Notes: generated from the letters alone by a model not told the origin. A DNA stretch of 64,000 nt from Fimadaptatus sp050946055 (GCA_050946055.1 JBMNUB010000006.1:1-64000); one strand, 5' to 3'. Counted from the first letter of the stretch, positions 42,224 to 51,215 are shown. Numbers and translations are program-made.

Positions 42224-44497
42224 CTATCTTGCCTCGGCCTTGAACTCGCTGGGCGTAACGCCGCAGATGCGCTTGAACGCAGCGCGGAACACCGTGACCG
42301 AGTTATACCCCACCTTGCCGGCAGTGGCATCCACCGATTCGCCCTCCGAGAGCAGTTCACAGGCATGCGATATGCGCACGCGCTCCAGGTACTCCGAATA
42401 CGACTCACCCTTCTGCGCCTTGAATATGCGCGAGAAGTAGGTTTCGCTCAGGCCAAACTTCTCGGCCACATAGGCCAGACTCAACTGCTTGTCGGCATAG
42501 TTGGCGCACAGGAATTCGCACACCGGCTCTATCGAGCGGCCTCCCGACGCACCATGGCGCTGCTTCTCTATCTGCTCAGAGGCGCGCATGCACCATGCGT
42601 AGAAGTCCTCAAGCGGCGAGGATGAGCTTATCGCGCTCTCAGGATCGACGTTTACGGCATCCTTCTCCCCTTCCGCAGGCGTGAACTGTGCCTCGCGCTG
42701 CGCACGCGCACATGTCATGCGAAATGCCGACGTGAGCATCCTGACTGCCACGCGGTCGCTGCGCACTATGTCGCGGTTCTGCTCTATGAGCTTGTCCAGC
42801 ATGGCCTTCAGCTCGCCCGGCGTGCCGGCCTTTATGGCGCGTATGACCCGCTCCTCTACCTTGACTGAGTAGTGTATGCCGATAGAGCGCAGCTCCATGC
42901 CGGCATCTATCCAATCCACCGCGCCCGGCTCGGCATCCCAGCGATTTATGCGCAGGTCGGCGCGCTGATAGCGCTGGCTCAGCGTGTGCTGTCCATCGGG
43001 CGGGCAGACTGATATTATGGGAAGCGGGCAGCCTGCCTCGTCCATGGCGGCGTTTAGCCTGAGTATCACCTCGCTCAGGCCCTCCCTGTCGCCGCCCTGA
43101 TAGTAAACAAGCGCATAGCGCTCCTCATCCAGCCACGCGCCCGCCGCCTCATCCGAAGCTATGCGCGCCATATGCTCGCCCAGCACCAGCCGCGCCAGCT
43201 CCTCGGCGCTGTGGCCGTCGGGCAGCGCGCCCGTCTCGATGCGCATAAGCGCTATCGCCGACTGCTCCTCGGGATAGCGCAGCTGGGCGCGCGCAAAGGC
43301 ATCGCGCAGCATGCTTTCTGGCATATCGCCGCGCAGCCGCGAGGCCAGCAACTGGCGGCGCAGCATGCGGCTCTGCATGTTAAGGCGTGAACTGGCGCTC
43401 TGATACTCCTGCTTCATCAGGGTTATCATCTTGCGCAGATAGCCAAACTCGTCCGCCGCCACCGAAGCATCATCCGCGCCGTCGCCTACCAGCTCTATAA
43501 GCCCGCGCACCGGACGCACCGTGCGCCGCGCAAACAGCACCGCAACAACCGCTATTAGCAGCAGTTCCACCGCTATCATCACCCACAGATTTACGCGCAG
43601 ATAGCCTATGCCGCCATACACCAGTTCCGGCTCCAGCGCGGCCACGAAGCGCCAGCCCAATTGGGAGCGGCTGGACACGAGCAGCTTGCTGCCCTGCTGC
43701 GTGTCCAGCATGATATCGGATATGTCGCTGCGCATGACAATGCCCGCCGCGCCGCCGCGTATCTCATCGGTCACTTCGCCCAGTGCCGCCAGCTCATTGC
43801 CCAGCGAGTCGTATATCAGCACGCAGCCGCCATATGCGTCAAACATGCTGCTTAGCGAATCCTCCAGCTCGTTAAGCGATACGCTGACTATCAGCCTGCC
43901 CCTTTGCTGACCGGATGGCACTTGCCTCGTGAACAGTATGGCGTTCTGGTTCACGGTATCGCTGTTTCCCGCGCCCGTGCGCATCATTGTGTCGCGCGCC
44001 GGCAGATAGCGCGCATAGCTTGCATCGCCAAGCACGCGCGCAGACCATGTGGACATGTCCATGTCGCCATATTGGAAGAACTTTCCATAAAACCTGTCCA
44101 GGCTCATGAACATGCGCGAAGAAGTTATTATCGTACCCGACCTTGGCGAATATAGCATTATATCCAGCAGGTCATCGTTGCTCATCTTATAATAGGAAAT
44201 TGCATCGAACGCGTCGCACATTGCGCTGTATGCCGCCGCATCCTCGGTCATGGGCGCGCTGTTCACCATGCGCTTTATGGAGCGGTCAGCGGCCAGCGCC
44301 ATAGTGTCCAACTCTATCTCCGAAAACATATCGTCTATCGATGTGGAAGCGCGCTCAAGCATTACTCCCGTCAAGCGTCGCGTCTGCTCCTGCGCGCTCT
44401 GCGCTGCCTGATGATAAGCGACAAGCCCCATTATAACAGGTATTGCACATATAGCAAGATATGTAGCTATTATGCGCGCAAACAGTCGATTGGTCAC
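42224..44497 (-). CDS. membrane-bound AraC-family regulator with extracellular sensor domain
   Basis: 757 residues. Helix 1 (about 8-28), a dCache-like extracellular domain (about 30-300; DDLLDIMLYSPRSGTIITSS, FTRQVPSGQQRGRLIVSVSL), helix 2 (about 307-326), a linker, and a C-terminal AraC pair of helix-turn-helices (LSLAYVAEKFGLSETYFSRI, VDATAGKVGYNSVTVFRAAF). Such proteins sense an extracellular saccharide and directly activate the neighbouring importer operon. GTG start at 44497 after GGAGGCGCAGTAA. Divergent from the GH95 gene, upstream of the LplBCA-like operon: the likely regulator of both. Confidence 0.92.
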   Translation of the reverse strand: MTNRLFARIIATYLAICAIPVIMGLVAYHQAAQSAQEQTRRLTGVMLERASTSIDDMFSEIELDTMALAADRSIKRMVNSAPMTEDAAAYSAMCDAFDAISYYKMSNDDLLDIMLYSPRSGTIITSSRMFMSLDRFYGKFFQYGDMDMSTWSARVLGDASYARYLPARDTMMRTGAGNSDTVNQNAILFTRQVPSGQQRGRLIVSVSLNELEDSLSSMFDAYGGCVLIYDSLGNELAALGEVTDEIRGGAAGIVMRSDISDIMLDTQQGSKLLVSSRSQLGWRFVAALEPELVYGGIGYLRVNLWVMIAVELLLIAVVAVLFARRTVRPVRGLIELVGDGADDASVAADEFGYLRKMITLMKQEYQSASSRLNMQSRMLRRQLLASRLRGDMPESMLRDAFARAQLRYPEEQSAIALMRIETGALPDGHSAEELARLVLGEHMARIASDEAAGAWLDEERYALVYYQGGDREGLSEVILRLNAAMDEAGCPLPIISVCPPDGQHTLSQRYQRADLRINRWDAEPGAVDWIDAGMELRSIGIHYSVKVEERVIRAIKAGTPGELKAMLDKLIEQNRDIVRSDRVAVRMLTSAFRMTCARAQREAQFTPAEGEKDAVNVDPESAISSSSPLEDFYAWCMRASEQIEKQRHGASGGRSIEPVCEFLCANYADKQLSLAYVAEKFGLSETYFSRIFKAQKGESYSEYLERVRISHACELLSEGESVDATAGKVGYNSVTVFRAAFKRICGVTPSEFKAEAR

Positions 44498-44534
44498 TTA
44501 CTGCGCCTCCGTATGTTTGTTGTCATGGTATGTA

Positions 44535-44563
44535 TTATATCATCTTCGGGCGAAAGTGTAAAC
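44535..44563 (-). promoter_or_regulatory. promoter of the AraC-type sensor gene
   Basis: Minus strand TTTACA, 17 bp, TATAAT, about 40 bp upstream of the GTG start. Confidence 0.65.
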
Positions 44564-44624
44564 CGAAACGTTGCCACTTGCCACATTTTTCACAGCATAG
44601 CCGCCATGCACGGTAAAAAGCCGC

Positions 44625-44652
44625 TTGACAAGCGCCTGCCTGCTGATATAAT
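44625..44652 (+). promoter_or_regulatory. promoter of the GH95 gene
   Basis: TTGACA, 16 bp, TATAAT. The transcript would have an unusually long leader of about 240 nt before the ATG at 44901; I see no known riboswitch in it. Confidence 0.6.
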
Positions 44653-44900
44653 CGCAGACAGGGACACTTGTAAGCGGCCTGCCAGCTCCTTATGCCCCAA
44701 GCCCATGAGCGCTTTGGCAAAGGCGTGGGGATACTGCCCAAGCGGGGCGGGAAATTCCGGCGCAAAGGCAGCGATTGCTCGCCGCTCACACCGCTTGGCG
44801 ATATAAAAGGCCGGACCGGCTTGAGGCTTTACAGGTCCAAATGCCGGGCAGTCCGATTCGCGTATACTAAGCTTTTATCAATATGAACGGAGGTAATACC

Positions 44901-47339
44901 ATGCGTCTTTACGAGAACAAAAATGCAGGCTCCTTTGCCGACGCGCACCTGCTGGGCAACGGGCGGCTGGGCGCTTCGGTATATGGCGGCGTGCCGTTTG
45001 AGGAAGTGCTGATAAACGACGACACGCTCTGGAGCGGCAGCGAGAGCTATCGCGTGAACGGCGGCTACTACGATGGACTCATGCGCGCGCGGGCGCTGGC
45101 GCTGGCGGGCGACGTAAAGCAGGCAAACGACATAATCAACGACGACATGGAGGGCAACTGGGGTGAGGCATACATGCCGCTGGCCAGCGCACACATATGC
45201 GTGGGGCAGGCCAACGACCGCCGCAACATGAAGCTGCGCCGTGTGATGAACCCCGGCGAATGTGAGCCTGTGAGCGACTATTCGCGCGTGCTCGATCTCG
45301 ACAGCGCGGTTGAGACCATATCGTACCTGCGCGCGGGCGTGCGCTACACGCGCGAGTACTTTGTGTCGCACAGCGATCAGCTGATATACGCGCGCTTCCG
45401 CGCCGAGGGCGGCGCGCTGGAATTGGCGCTGAGCATGGATTCCAAGCTCAAGCACGCCGTGCGCGTGGACGAGAGCGGCGTGACCTTGCGCGGCATAGCG
45501 CCCGACCACGCCGAGCCCAACTACACCCCCATGCAGCCGCCCATAGTCTATCTGGACGAGGAGAGATCCGACGCGCTGCGCTTTGCCGCGCGCGCAAGGG
45601 TCATGTCCACCGACGGCGAGGTCAGCCGCGACCGCAGCCGCATATATGTAAGCGGCGCTACATATGCCGTCATCGCCATGGCCGCAGGCACCAACTACGC
45701 GGGCTATCAGGCGGCGCGCGACCGCGATGTGGAGTGCGTAGTTGATCGTCTGGAAGCGCAGCTGTGCGCCGCGCACGACTGGGATGCGGCGCTTAGCGCG
45801 CACATGGCCGACTATCTGGCGCTGTACGGCAGGGTGAGCATCGATCTGGGCGAGGAGCTTACCGGCGCACTGCCCACCACCCAGCGCTGCCATATGAACG
45901 GCAACGGCGTGTTCGATCCATCCGTGGGCGCGCTGGCGGCACAGTACGCGCGCTATCTGCTGATAAGCGGCTCGCGTCCCGGCACTCAGGCCGAGAACCT
46001 TCAGGGCATATGGAACGACAGCGTGCAGCCGCCGTGGTCGAGCAACTACACCACCAACATAAACGTGGAGATGAACTACTGGCCGGCAGAGGTGTTCGCG
46101 CTCAGCGAATGCCACGAGCCGATGTTCGACCTGATCCGCGAGACGGCGCAGAGCGGCAGGCGCACCGCGCGCGACTACTATCATCTGGACGGCTGGGTGG
46201 CGCACCACAATATCGACCTGTGGCGCATGACCGTGCCGGCCTGCGAGGATGCATCCTGGTTCTTCTGGCCGTTCGGCGGCGCGTGGATGTGCCAGCACCT
46301 GTGGACGCATTACGAATACACCCACGACGACAAGTTCCTGCGCGAGGTCGCATACCCGGTGCTGCGCGAGGCGGCGCGCTTCATGCTGGGATATCTGTGC
46401 AAGGACGGCGACAGGCTGACCATCGCGCCCTCTACCTCGCCCGAAAACAAGCACATAGTGCCAGGCGGGCGCAGCTATCGCGATCTGGTGTCCAGCGTCG
46501 ATCCTGAAAATCGCTTCTCGGCCGACCTAAGCGAGATATCGGCGATAACCAAGGGTTCGTGCATGGACATGGCGCTGATACGCGAGCTGTTTGGCAATGT
46601 GCTGATGAGCGTCAAGGCGCTGGGGCTGGATGAGGACGATATGTGCCGTGACATGCGCGCGGCGATAGACCGCCTTGAGCCGTTCAAGATAGGCAAGCTG
46701 GGCGCGCTTCAGGAGTGGCATGAGGATTATGAGGAATGCACGCCCGGCATGGGCCATGTGTCGCATCTGTACAGCGTATACCCCGCCTCGGTGATAAACG
46801 AGCGCGACTTTCCCGCCGAGTACCGTGCGGCCTATGTATCGCTGCAGCGGCGCGCGGCGCATGGCGGCATGACGGCGGGCTGGCCGGGCTCGTGGGCGCT
46901 GTGTCTGGCGGCGCGCTTCCACGACAGAGTGCTATGCACGCGGCTGCTGGGTTCCGTCACGCCGCACTTCACCGCTAACATGCTCACGCAGGGCATGGTG
47001 CAGATAGACTCAATATTCGGCTACGCCGCAGGCATCGCCGAGATGCTGATACAGAGCCACAACGGCTACATAGAGCTGCTCCCCACCCCGGCCTACGGCT
47101 GGGTAAACGGCAGCTTCACCGGTTTGCGTGCGCGCGGCGGCTTCGAGTGCGACCTCAAGTGGCAGGCCGACGCGCCCCGCTGCGGCAGCATAAAGTCGCA
47201 TCTGGGCGGCGCATGCGCAGTCAAGGCGGAGGGGCTAAAGGGCGTGCGCCTGCCCGGCGGCGAGACTGTGCTGCCCGGCGCGGATGGCATAGTGCGGTTT
47301 GACAGCAATGCCGGGGAGCGGTATGAGGTTGTGTTTTGA
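44901..47339 (+). CDS. GH95 alpha-L-fucosidase/galactosidase-type glycosidase
   Basis: 812 residues. N-terminal beta domain with HLLGNGRLGASVYGGVPFEE and LINDDTLWSG, then the (alpha/alpha)6 barrel with ENLQGIWNDSVQPPWSSNYT and TNINVEMNYWPAE (catalytic Asn residues about 375-390), APSTSPENK (catalytic Glu near 515) and GGMTAGWPGSWALCLAARFH. This is the inverting GH95 set. No signal peptide, so it works on imported oligosaccharide, in keeping with the nearby importer. ATG 44901 follows GGAGGTAATACC; the ATG at 44883 lies ahead of that site. Fucose or a related L-sugar is the likely target. Confidence 0.92.
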   Translation: MRLYENKNAGSFADAHLLGNGRLGASVYGGVPFEEVLINDDTLWSGSESYRVNGGYYDGLMRARALALAGDVKQANDIINDDMEGNWGEAYMPLASAHICVGQANDRRNMKLRRVMNPGECEPVSDYSRVLDLDSAVETISYLRAGVRYTREYFVSHSDQLIYARFRAEGGALELALSMDSKLKHAVRVDESGVTLRGIAPDHAEPNYTPMQPPIVYLDEERSDALRFAARARVMSTDGEVSRDRSRIYVSGATYAVIAMAAGTNYAGYQAARDRDVECVVDRLEAQLCAAHDWDAALSAHMADYLALYGRVSIDLGEELTGALPTTQRCHMNGNGVFDPSVGALAAQYARYLLISGSRPGTQAENLQGIWNDSVQPPWSSNYTTNINVEMNYWPAEVFALSECHEPMFDLIRETAQSGRRTARDYYHLDGWVAHHNIDLWRMTVPACEDASWFFWPFGGAWMCQHLWTHYEYTHDDKFLREVAYPVLREAARFMLGYLCKDGDRLTIAPSTSPENKHIVPGGRSYRDLVSSVDPENRFSADLSEISAITKGSCMDMALIRELFGNVLMSVKALGLDEDDMCRDMRAAIDRLEPFKIGKLGALQEWHEDYEECTPGMGHVSHLYSVYPASVINERDFPAEYRAAYVSLQRRAAHGGMTAGWPGSWALCLAARFHDRVLCTRLLGSVTPHFTANMLTQGMVQIDSIFGYAAGIAEMLIQSHNGYIELLPTPAYGWVNGSFTGLRARGGFECDLKWQADAPRCGSIKSHLGGACAVKAEGLKGVRLPGGETVLPGADGIVRFDSNAGERYEVVF

Positions 47340-47615
47340 GGGGTGCATGAAGGAATCCCGCAAATTATGCCGAATGTGTTGAATCATCCTCTCCCTGATA
47401 AAGCCGAATATGTTTGAAAAAAGCGGCGCGTACTTTTGCAGTCACATGCAATGCACGCGCCGTCTCCTTATGTGAGCATGTGATGCGCAAGTGTATCAGG
47501 CAAATCGCGCCGCCTTATCGCGCATGCGCCGTGCAGCAGTTATTGTGCGCATGTGATATGCGCAGCCGTATAGCACATGCGCGGTTCTGTCCTCTGCATT
47601 TCCCCCTTACCCCGT

Positions 47616-47644
47616 TTGACAGCCACCACTGCATGTGCTATACT
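47616..47644 (+). promoter_or_regulatory. promoter of the first TIM-barrel gene
   Basis: TTGACA, 17 bp, TATACT. Its position rules out the far-upstream in-frame ATG at 47577 as the start of the following gene. The 276 bp between the GH95 stop and here hold a 7-bp hairpin (CGGCGCG/CGCGCCG, 47424-47462) and nothing else. Confidence 0.75.
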
Positions 47645-47708
47645 GACTTGGGATGCGCAGGATGCGCGCATAAGCGATATGACAATGAGTCTGGAAATGA
47701 GCGCGAAT

Positions 47709-48677
47709 ATGATAAAGCTTATCAACATGACCACCGATCCCTGCGATCTGGAGCGCTTTGCGGGCGCGGACGATCTGCGGGCGTTCGTGCGCGGACACGG
47801 CATGGACGGGCTGGAGATAATGCCCATAGGCGGCGACTCGCTGGGCTGGATACCGCGCGACATGGCGATGGGCATACACCTGAGCTACGTCAACAGCTGG
47901 TACGATGCATACATGGGCGACGAACGCGCGGTATGCGCCGAATACGGCAGTCCGGCCGAGGCCGAGCGCATCATGGGCGGCGCGGCGCGCGACATGGCCG
48001 GGCGGCTGCGCGCACAGCTTGACTTTTGCAAGAGCGTGGGCGCGCGGTACGTCGTGTATCACATGGGCAATATAACGCTCTGCGAGACGCTCAGCTGCCG
48101 CTTTGAACACGACCATGCGCGCGTAATCGATGCCGCGCTTGATATAGTCAACGCCGCGATGCAAGGTGGCGACTATGACTTCTGGTTTCTGATGGAAAAT
48201 CTCTGGGGGCCGGGCTTTACATTCACCCGCCCCGACATCACAAGCGCCATGCTGGGCGGCGTGGACTACCCGCGCAAGGGCATAATGCTGGACGTGGGGC
48301 ATCTCATGCACGCGGACATGCACATAGACACCGCCGCGCAGGGCATAGCGTGGGTGCATCGCTGGCTGGATGCACACGGCGAGCTGTGCCGAAGCATACG
48401 CGGCGTGCATCTGCACTGCGGGGCAAGCGGCGCGTTCCTGCGCGAATTGTCCGCCAGTCCTCCGCAGCCTCAGGGAACGTACTTTGAGCGGCTGTGCGCC
48501 GTGTACGAGAGCGTGCTAAGGCTCGACCCGCACGTGCCGCTGCTGGACGCGGGCGCGCGGGAGCTGATTGAGCGCATCGCGCCGGAGTTCCTCACATATG
48601 AGTTCATCACCCGCGACCGCGCACAGCACAGCGAGTACATCCGCGCGCAAAACGCCGCGCTGGGATATGCGCTGTGA
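47709..48677 (+). CDS. xylose isomerase-like TIM-barrel protein
   Basis: 322 residues from the chosen ATG. The AP endonuclease 2/xylose isomerase-like fold: GHGMDGLEIMPIGGDSLGWI, FCKSVGARYVVYHMGN, FWFLMENLWGPGF, GIMLDVGHLMHADMHID, IRGVHLHCGASGAF. Glu in LMENL and Asp/His in MLDVGHLMHA are the usual metal ligands. Sugar isomerase, epimerase or endonuclease IV-like roles are possible. The start is uncertain: ATG 47709 gives a protein-like N-terminus (MIKLINMTTDPCDLERFAG) but no strong ribosome site; ATG 47679 is the alternative. Confidence 0.78.
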   Translation: MIKLINMTTDPCDLERFAGADDLRAFVRGHGMDGLEIMPIGGDSLGWIPRDMAMGIHLSYVNSWYDAYMGDERAVCAEYGSPAEAERIMGGAARDMAGRLRAQLDFCKSVGARYVVYHMGNITLCETLSCRFEHDHARVIDAALDIVNAAMQGGDYDFWFLMENLWGPGFTFTRPDITSAMLGGVDYPRKGIMLDVGHLMHADMHIDTAAQGIAWVHRWLDAHGELCRSIRGVHLHCGASGAFLRELSASPPQPQGTYFERLCAVYESVLRLDPHVPLLDAGARELIERIAPEFLTYEFITRDRAQHSEYIRAQNAALGYAL

Positions 48678-48696
48678 TGCGGCGTTGATGGGTATT

Positions 48697-48950
48697 CGCT
48701 TGCGGACAATGTGCATGGCTATTGACATGCTTGAAACAGCGCAAGCAGACAAATTCAGCTCGCGGATAATGTGCATAACCATGTTGGCATGCTTGAAACC
48801 ACGTAGCGTGGACATGCGCGTTCGGTTTGCAAACGATGTGTATGACCATTGACATGCGTGAAACAGCGCAAGCAAGTTCAGCTCGCCGCCAATGTGCATA
48901 ACCGCATCGATATACACAAAGCAATGCTGAATTGCGCTGGCAATCCGCAT
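48697..48950. repeat. degenerate tandem repeat, about 62-bp unit
   Basis: Four loose copies, each with a GCGGAYAATGTGCATRRC-like stretch and ACATGCTTGAAACAGCGCAA-like stretch. Copies differ at many sites. No coding frame with a ribosome site. GCGCAAGCAAGTTC recurs in the 58.2-kb array. Confidence 0.6.
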
Positions 48951-48995
48951 ATGCCGCACATAACCGCGCCCAGACCTTCGCCATCATGCGCACGC

Positions 48996-49024
48996 TTGCC
49001 TGCTGCGGATTTCTTCTATTATAT
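48996..49024 (+). promoter_or_regulatory. promoter of the second TIM-barrel gene
   Basis: TTGCCT, 17 bp, TTATAT, about 60 bp upstream of the ATG. Confidence 0.45.
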
Positions 49025-49086
49025 ATAGCGTACCCTTGACCGCCTAAAGGCGATCTGGAGCATACATACACAGGAGGGATAATAAC

Positions 49087-49935
49087 ATGAAGTTCTCCAT
49101 ATTCACCGTAATGGCACCCGCGTGGTCGCCTGAAGAAGTCGTGCTAAAGCTCAAGGAAAACGGCTATGACGGCGTCGAGTGGCGCGTGAACGCTGCGCCC
49201 AAGGCCGCGCCCGAGACCATGCCGCCGCGCGACCAGCTGTTCTGGTCGTACAACCGCTGCACGCTGGATATAGACAACATCGCCGCCGACGCCGCCCGCG
49301 CCGCCAAGCTCTGCGATGACAACGGGCTGGAGAAGCTGTCGCTGGCTTCCTACCTGATGCCGCGCGAGCTGGACAAGATAGAGGCGCTGCTCGCCGCCGC
49401 CTCAGACAACGGCTTTAAGATGATTCGCCTGTTCCCCGACAGCTACAAGGGCGATGTACCCTACCGCGAGCTGTTCTCCGACGTGCGCTCCAGCCTGTTC
49501 TCGGTGGAGCGCCTGTGCCGCAAGTACGGCGTGCAGGCCAACCTTGAGATACACATGAACACCATAATGCCCAGCGCCAGCGCCGCCTATCGCCTGATAG
49601 AGGGCATGGATCCCGACCTGATAGGCGTAGTATTCGACGCGGGCAACATGGTCTACGAGGGCTTTGAGAACTACCAGTTCGGCATGGAGCTGCTCGACCG
49701 CCATGTGCATCACGTACACATAAAGGACTCCACCTGGTCGCCCAACAAGGAGGGCAAGCTCGCCCCCGGCTTTGCCGAGATAGGCAAGGGCGTGGTCGAT
49801 TATGACAAGCTGTTCGCCGCGCTGCGCAAGATAGGCTATGACGGGTATCTGTCGTTTGAGGACTTCTCCGTGGCCAAAGAGGACGATGACAAGCTGCGCG
49901 ACAACCTCGCCTTCATAAAGGGCAAGCTGGGCTAA
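49087..49935 (+). CDS. sugar phosphate isomerase/epimerase (xylose isomerase-like TIM barrel)
   Basis: 282 residues. MKFSIFTVMAPAWSPEEVVL, ENGYDGVEWRVN, KYGVQANLEIHMNTIM (metal Glu), LIGVVFDAGNMVYEG (metal Asp), HVHHVHIKDSTWSP (metal His) and GYDGYLSFEDFS (metal Glu) give a complete metal site of the IolE/UlaE-like family, so an active isomerase or epimerase of a sugar or inositol derivative is likely. GGAGGGATAATAAC precedes the ATG. Stand-alone transcript ended by the hairpin that now flanks mobile copy E. Confidence 0.9.
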   Translation: MKFSIFTVMAPAWSPEEVVLKLKENGYDGVEWRVNAAPKAAPETMPPRDQLFWSYNRCTLDIDNIAADAARAAKLCDDNGLEKLSLASYLMPRELDKIEALLAAASDNGFKMIRLFPDSYKGDVPYRELFSDVRSSLFSVERLCRKYGVQANLEIHMNTIMPSASAAYRLIEGMDPDLIGVVFDAGNMVYEGFENYQFGMELLDRHVHHVHIKDSTWSPNKEGKLAPGFAEIGKGVVDYDKLFAALRKIGYDGYLSFEDFSVAKEDDDKLRDNLAFIKGKLG

Positions 49936-49979
49936 GCGCGGCGTTTCATCGGCAGCATGAACTGATATTGCGATATGCA

Positions 49980-50012
49980 AAGGCTCGCTTTCCGCATTGG
50001 GAGAGCGAGCCT
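49980..50012 (+). terminator. terminator hairpin, left duplicate flanking mobile copy E
   Basis: Stem AGGCTCGCTTTCC / GGAGAGCGAGCCT with one non-Watson-Crick pair, 45 bp past the TIM-barrel gene. It matches 50266-50298 in 30 of 33 positions; all three differences fall in the loop. The T tract after it is missing because element E starts at the next base. Confidence 0.8.
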
Positions 50013-50265
50013 AAGTTTATCAAAGCGTCTTTTAGACAAGCTTATGGACGATGCAGAACCTCCCCCGCCACTCATACATTCTCAGTTTTAACTGAAATCC
50101 TAAAGATTTCCGGGCTTTGAAACTGCAAGGCAGATATTTAGGCTCCTGGAAATGGGATTTCCCTGCGAAAAAAATCCTAAGCGACCACCACACATGTCGC
50201 CGGGCGCGATTGAATTCGAGAGGGCCGTGAGGCCCGCCTAGCTCTCTGGGGGTTTTGACAGGCTG
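50013..50265 (+). mobile_element. dispersed 249-bp repeat, copy E
   Basis: 253 bp. Left end AAGTTTATCAAAG is a decayed form of CAGCTTGTCAAAG; right end TTTTGACAGGCTG. Landmarks: ACCTCCCCCGCCACT, CAGTTTTAACTGAAATCC, TTTCCGGGCTTTGAAACTGC, GGAAATGGGATTTCCCTGCG, CACATGTCGCCGGGCGC, GAGGCCCGCCTAGCTCTC. It lies exactly between the two copies of a terminator hairpin. Confidence 0.85.
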
Positions 50266-50298
50266 AAGGCTCGCTTTCCGCGTCCGGAGAGCGAGCCT
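50266..50298. terminator. terminator hairpin, right duplicate flanking mobile copy E
   Basis: Same hairpin as 49980-50012, here followed by TTTATT on the plus strand and usable in the other direction for the aldolase-like gene that ends 75 bp further right. Confidence 0.8.
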
Positions 50299-50373
50299 TT
50301 ATTGCTGCACAGTATAATTCGACCCTCCGGCGGGACTGGCGTGTTCCGATGGAGTGTCGCTATATGCGGTATT

Positions 50374-51090
50374 TTAGCTGGCGGCGATGTTGGCATCGCG
50401 CTCGGCGGCCACGCTGGTCATGGTGGCGTGCTTGCCGTACACCGACTCGAAGTCGGTCGTGAAGGCATCCACCGCGCCGCCTATGCTGGCCATGCCCAGA
50501 GCGGAAGTTATCAACTCGGGCGCCACGGTCACGCTCTGCGCGCCGTTTTCATATGCCGAGGTCACCTGACACACGTTCTTGAAGCTCGCGCCCAGCACCT
50601 TGGCGTCGCTGCCGCAGTTGTCTATGAAGCTGCGCAGTTCGCGTATCACCTGATTGGGGTCTACGCAGTTGTTCTCCATGCGGTTGTAGTACACGGCCAC
50701 GTACTTAGCGCCCGCCAGCACTGCCAGTATGCCCTGCATGGTCGAATACACCGCCGTCGCAGTCACGTTCACACCCTCGGCAGCGAGCTGCTTTATCGCG
50801 GGCAGACCGGCTTCGCTCACCGGCACCTTGATATACGTCTCGCGCCCCAGCACGGACAGTATAGTGTGCGCGTCCTCCAGTATGCCGCGGGTGGTTGTGG
50901 CTACGACCTGCACATGCAGGCTGCGTTCCGTGCCGCACAGCGCCTTCATCTTGTTGAGATGCTCATACAGCTCCACCTTGCCCGCCTTCTTAAGTATGCT
51001 CGGATTGCTGGTAACGCCGCAGACAGGCCATGCCGCCAGTCCGCTCTTAAGACTCGTAAGATCCGCCGTATCCAGCATCAATTCATACAT
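50374..51090 (-). CDS. fructose-6-phosphate aldolase / transaldolase-like protein
   Basis: 238 residues, short transaldolase type. The Schiff-base Lys is Lys88 in TYIKVPVSEAG; other marks are MLDTADLTSLKSGL, VCGVTSNPSILKKAG and KVLGASFKNVCQV. Enzymes of this type cleave or form fructose 6-phosphate or act as transaldolase; sequence alone does not separate the two. AGGAGGATAATT precedes the ATG. Stand-alone, with a strong promoter and a palindromic operator, so it is clearly regulated, probably by sugar. Confidence 0.9.
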   Translation of the reverse strand: MYELMLDTADLTSLKSGLAAWPVCGVTSNPSILKKAGKVELYEHLNKMKALCGTERSLHVQVVATTTRGILEDAHTILSVLGRETYIKVPVSEAGLPAIKQLAAEGVNVTATAVYSTMQGILAVLAGAKYVAVYYNRMENNCVDPNQVIRELRSFIDNCGSDAKVLGASFKNVCQVTSAYENGAQSVTVAPELITSALGMASIGGAVDAFTTDFESVYGKHATMTSVAAERDANIAAS

Positions 51091-51137
51091 AATTATCCTC
51101 CTGCCGCGCCTTCCCGCGCGCTCTTTGCAACTTTTCA

Positions 51138-51157
51138 GCGGGACTATACTGTCCCGC
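51138..51157. promoter_or_regulatory. perfect palindromic operator
   Basis: GCGGGAC-TATACT-GTCCCGC, 7+6+7, placed about 30 bp downstream of the -10 box and 48 bp upstream of the aldolase start. A related GGGACTATAATGTC overlaps the -10 box itself, suggesting two sites for one repressor. Confidence 0.6.
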
Positions 51158-51186
51158 CGGGGCGTTTATCGCAATGCCCGCCTGAC

Positions 51187-51215
51187 ATTATAGTCCCATC
51201 ACTTTAAAAAGTCAA
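51187..51215 (-). promoter_or_regulatory. promoter of the aldolase-like gene
   Basis: Minus strand TTGACT, 17 bp, TATAAT. Confidence 0.8.

Noticed and set aside
44653..44900. Riboswitch in the long GH95 leader
   Set aside because: No known consensus or terminator/antiterminator pair could be recognised; only the length is unusual.
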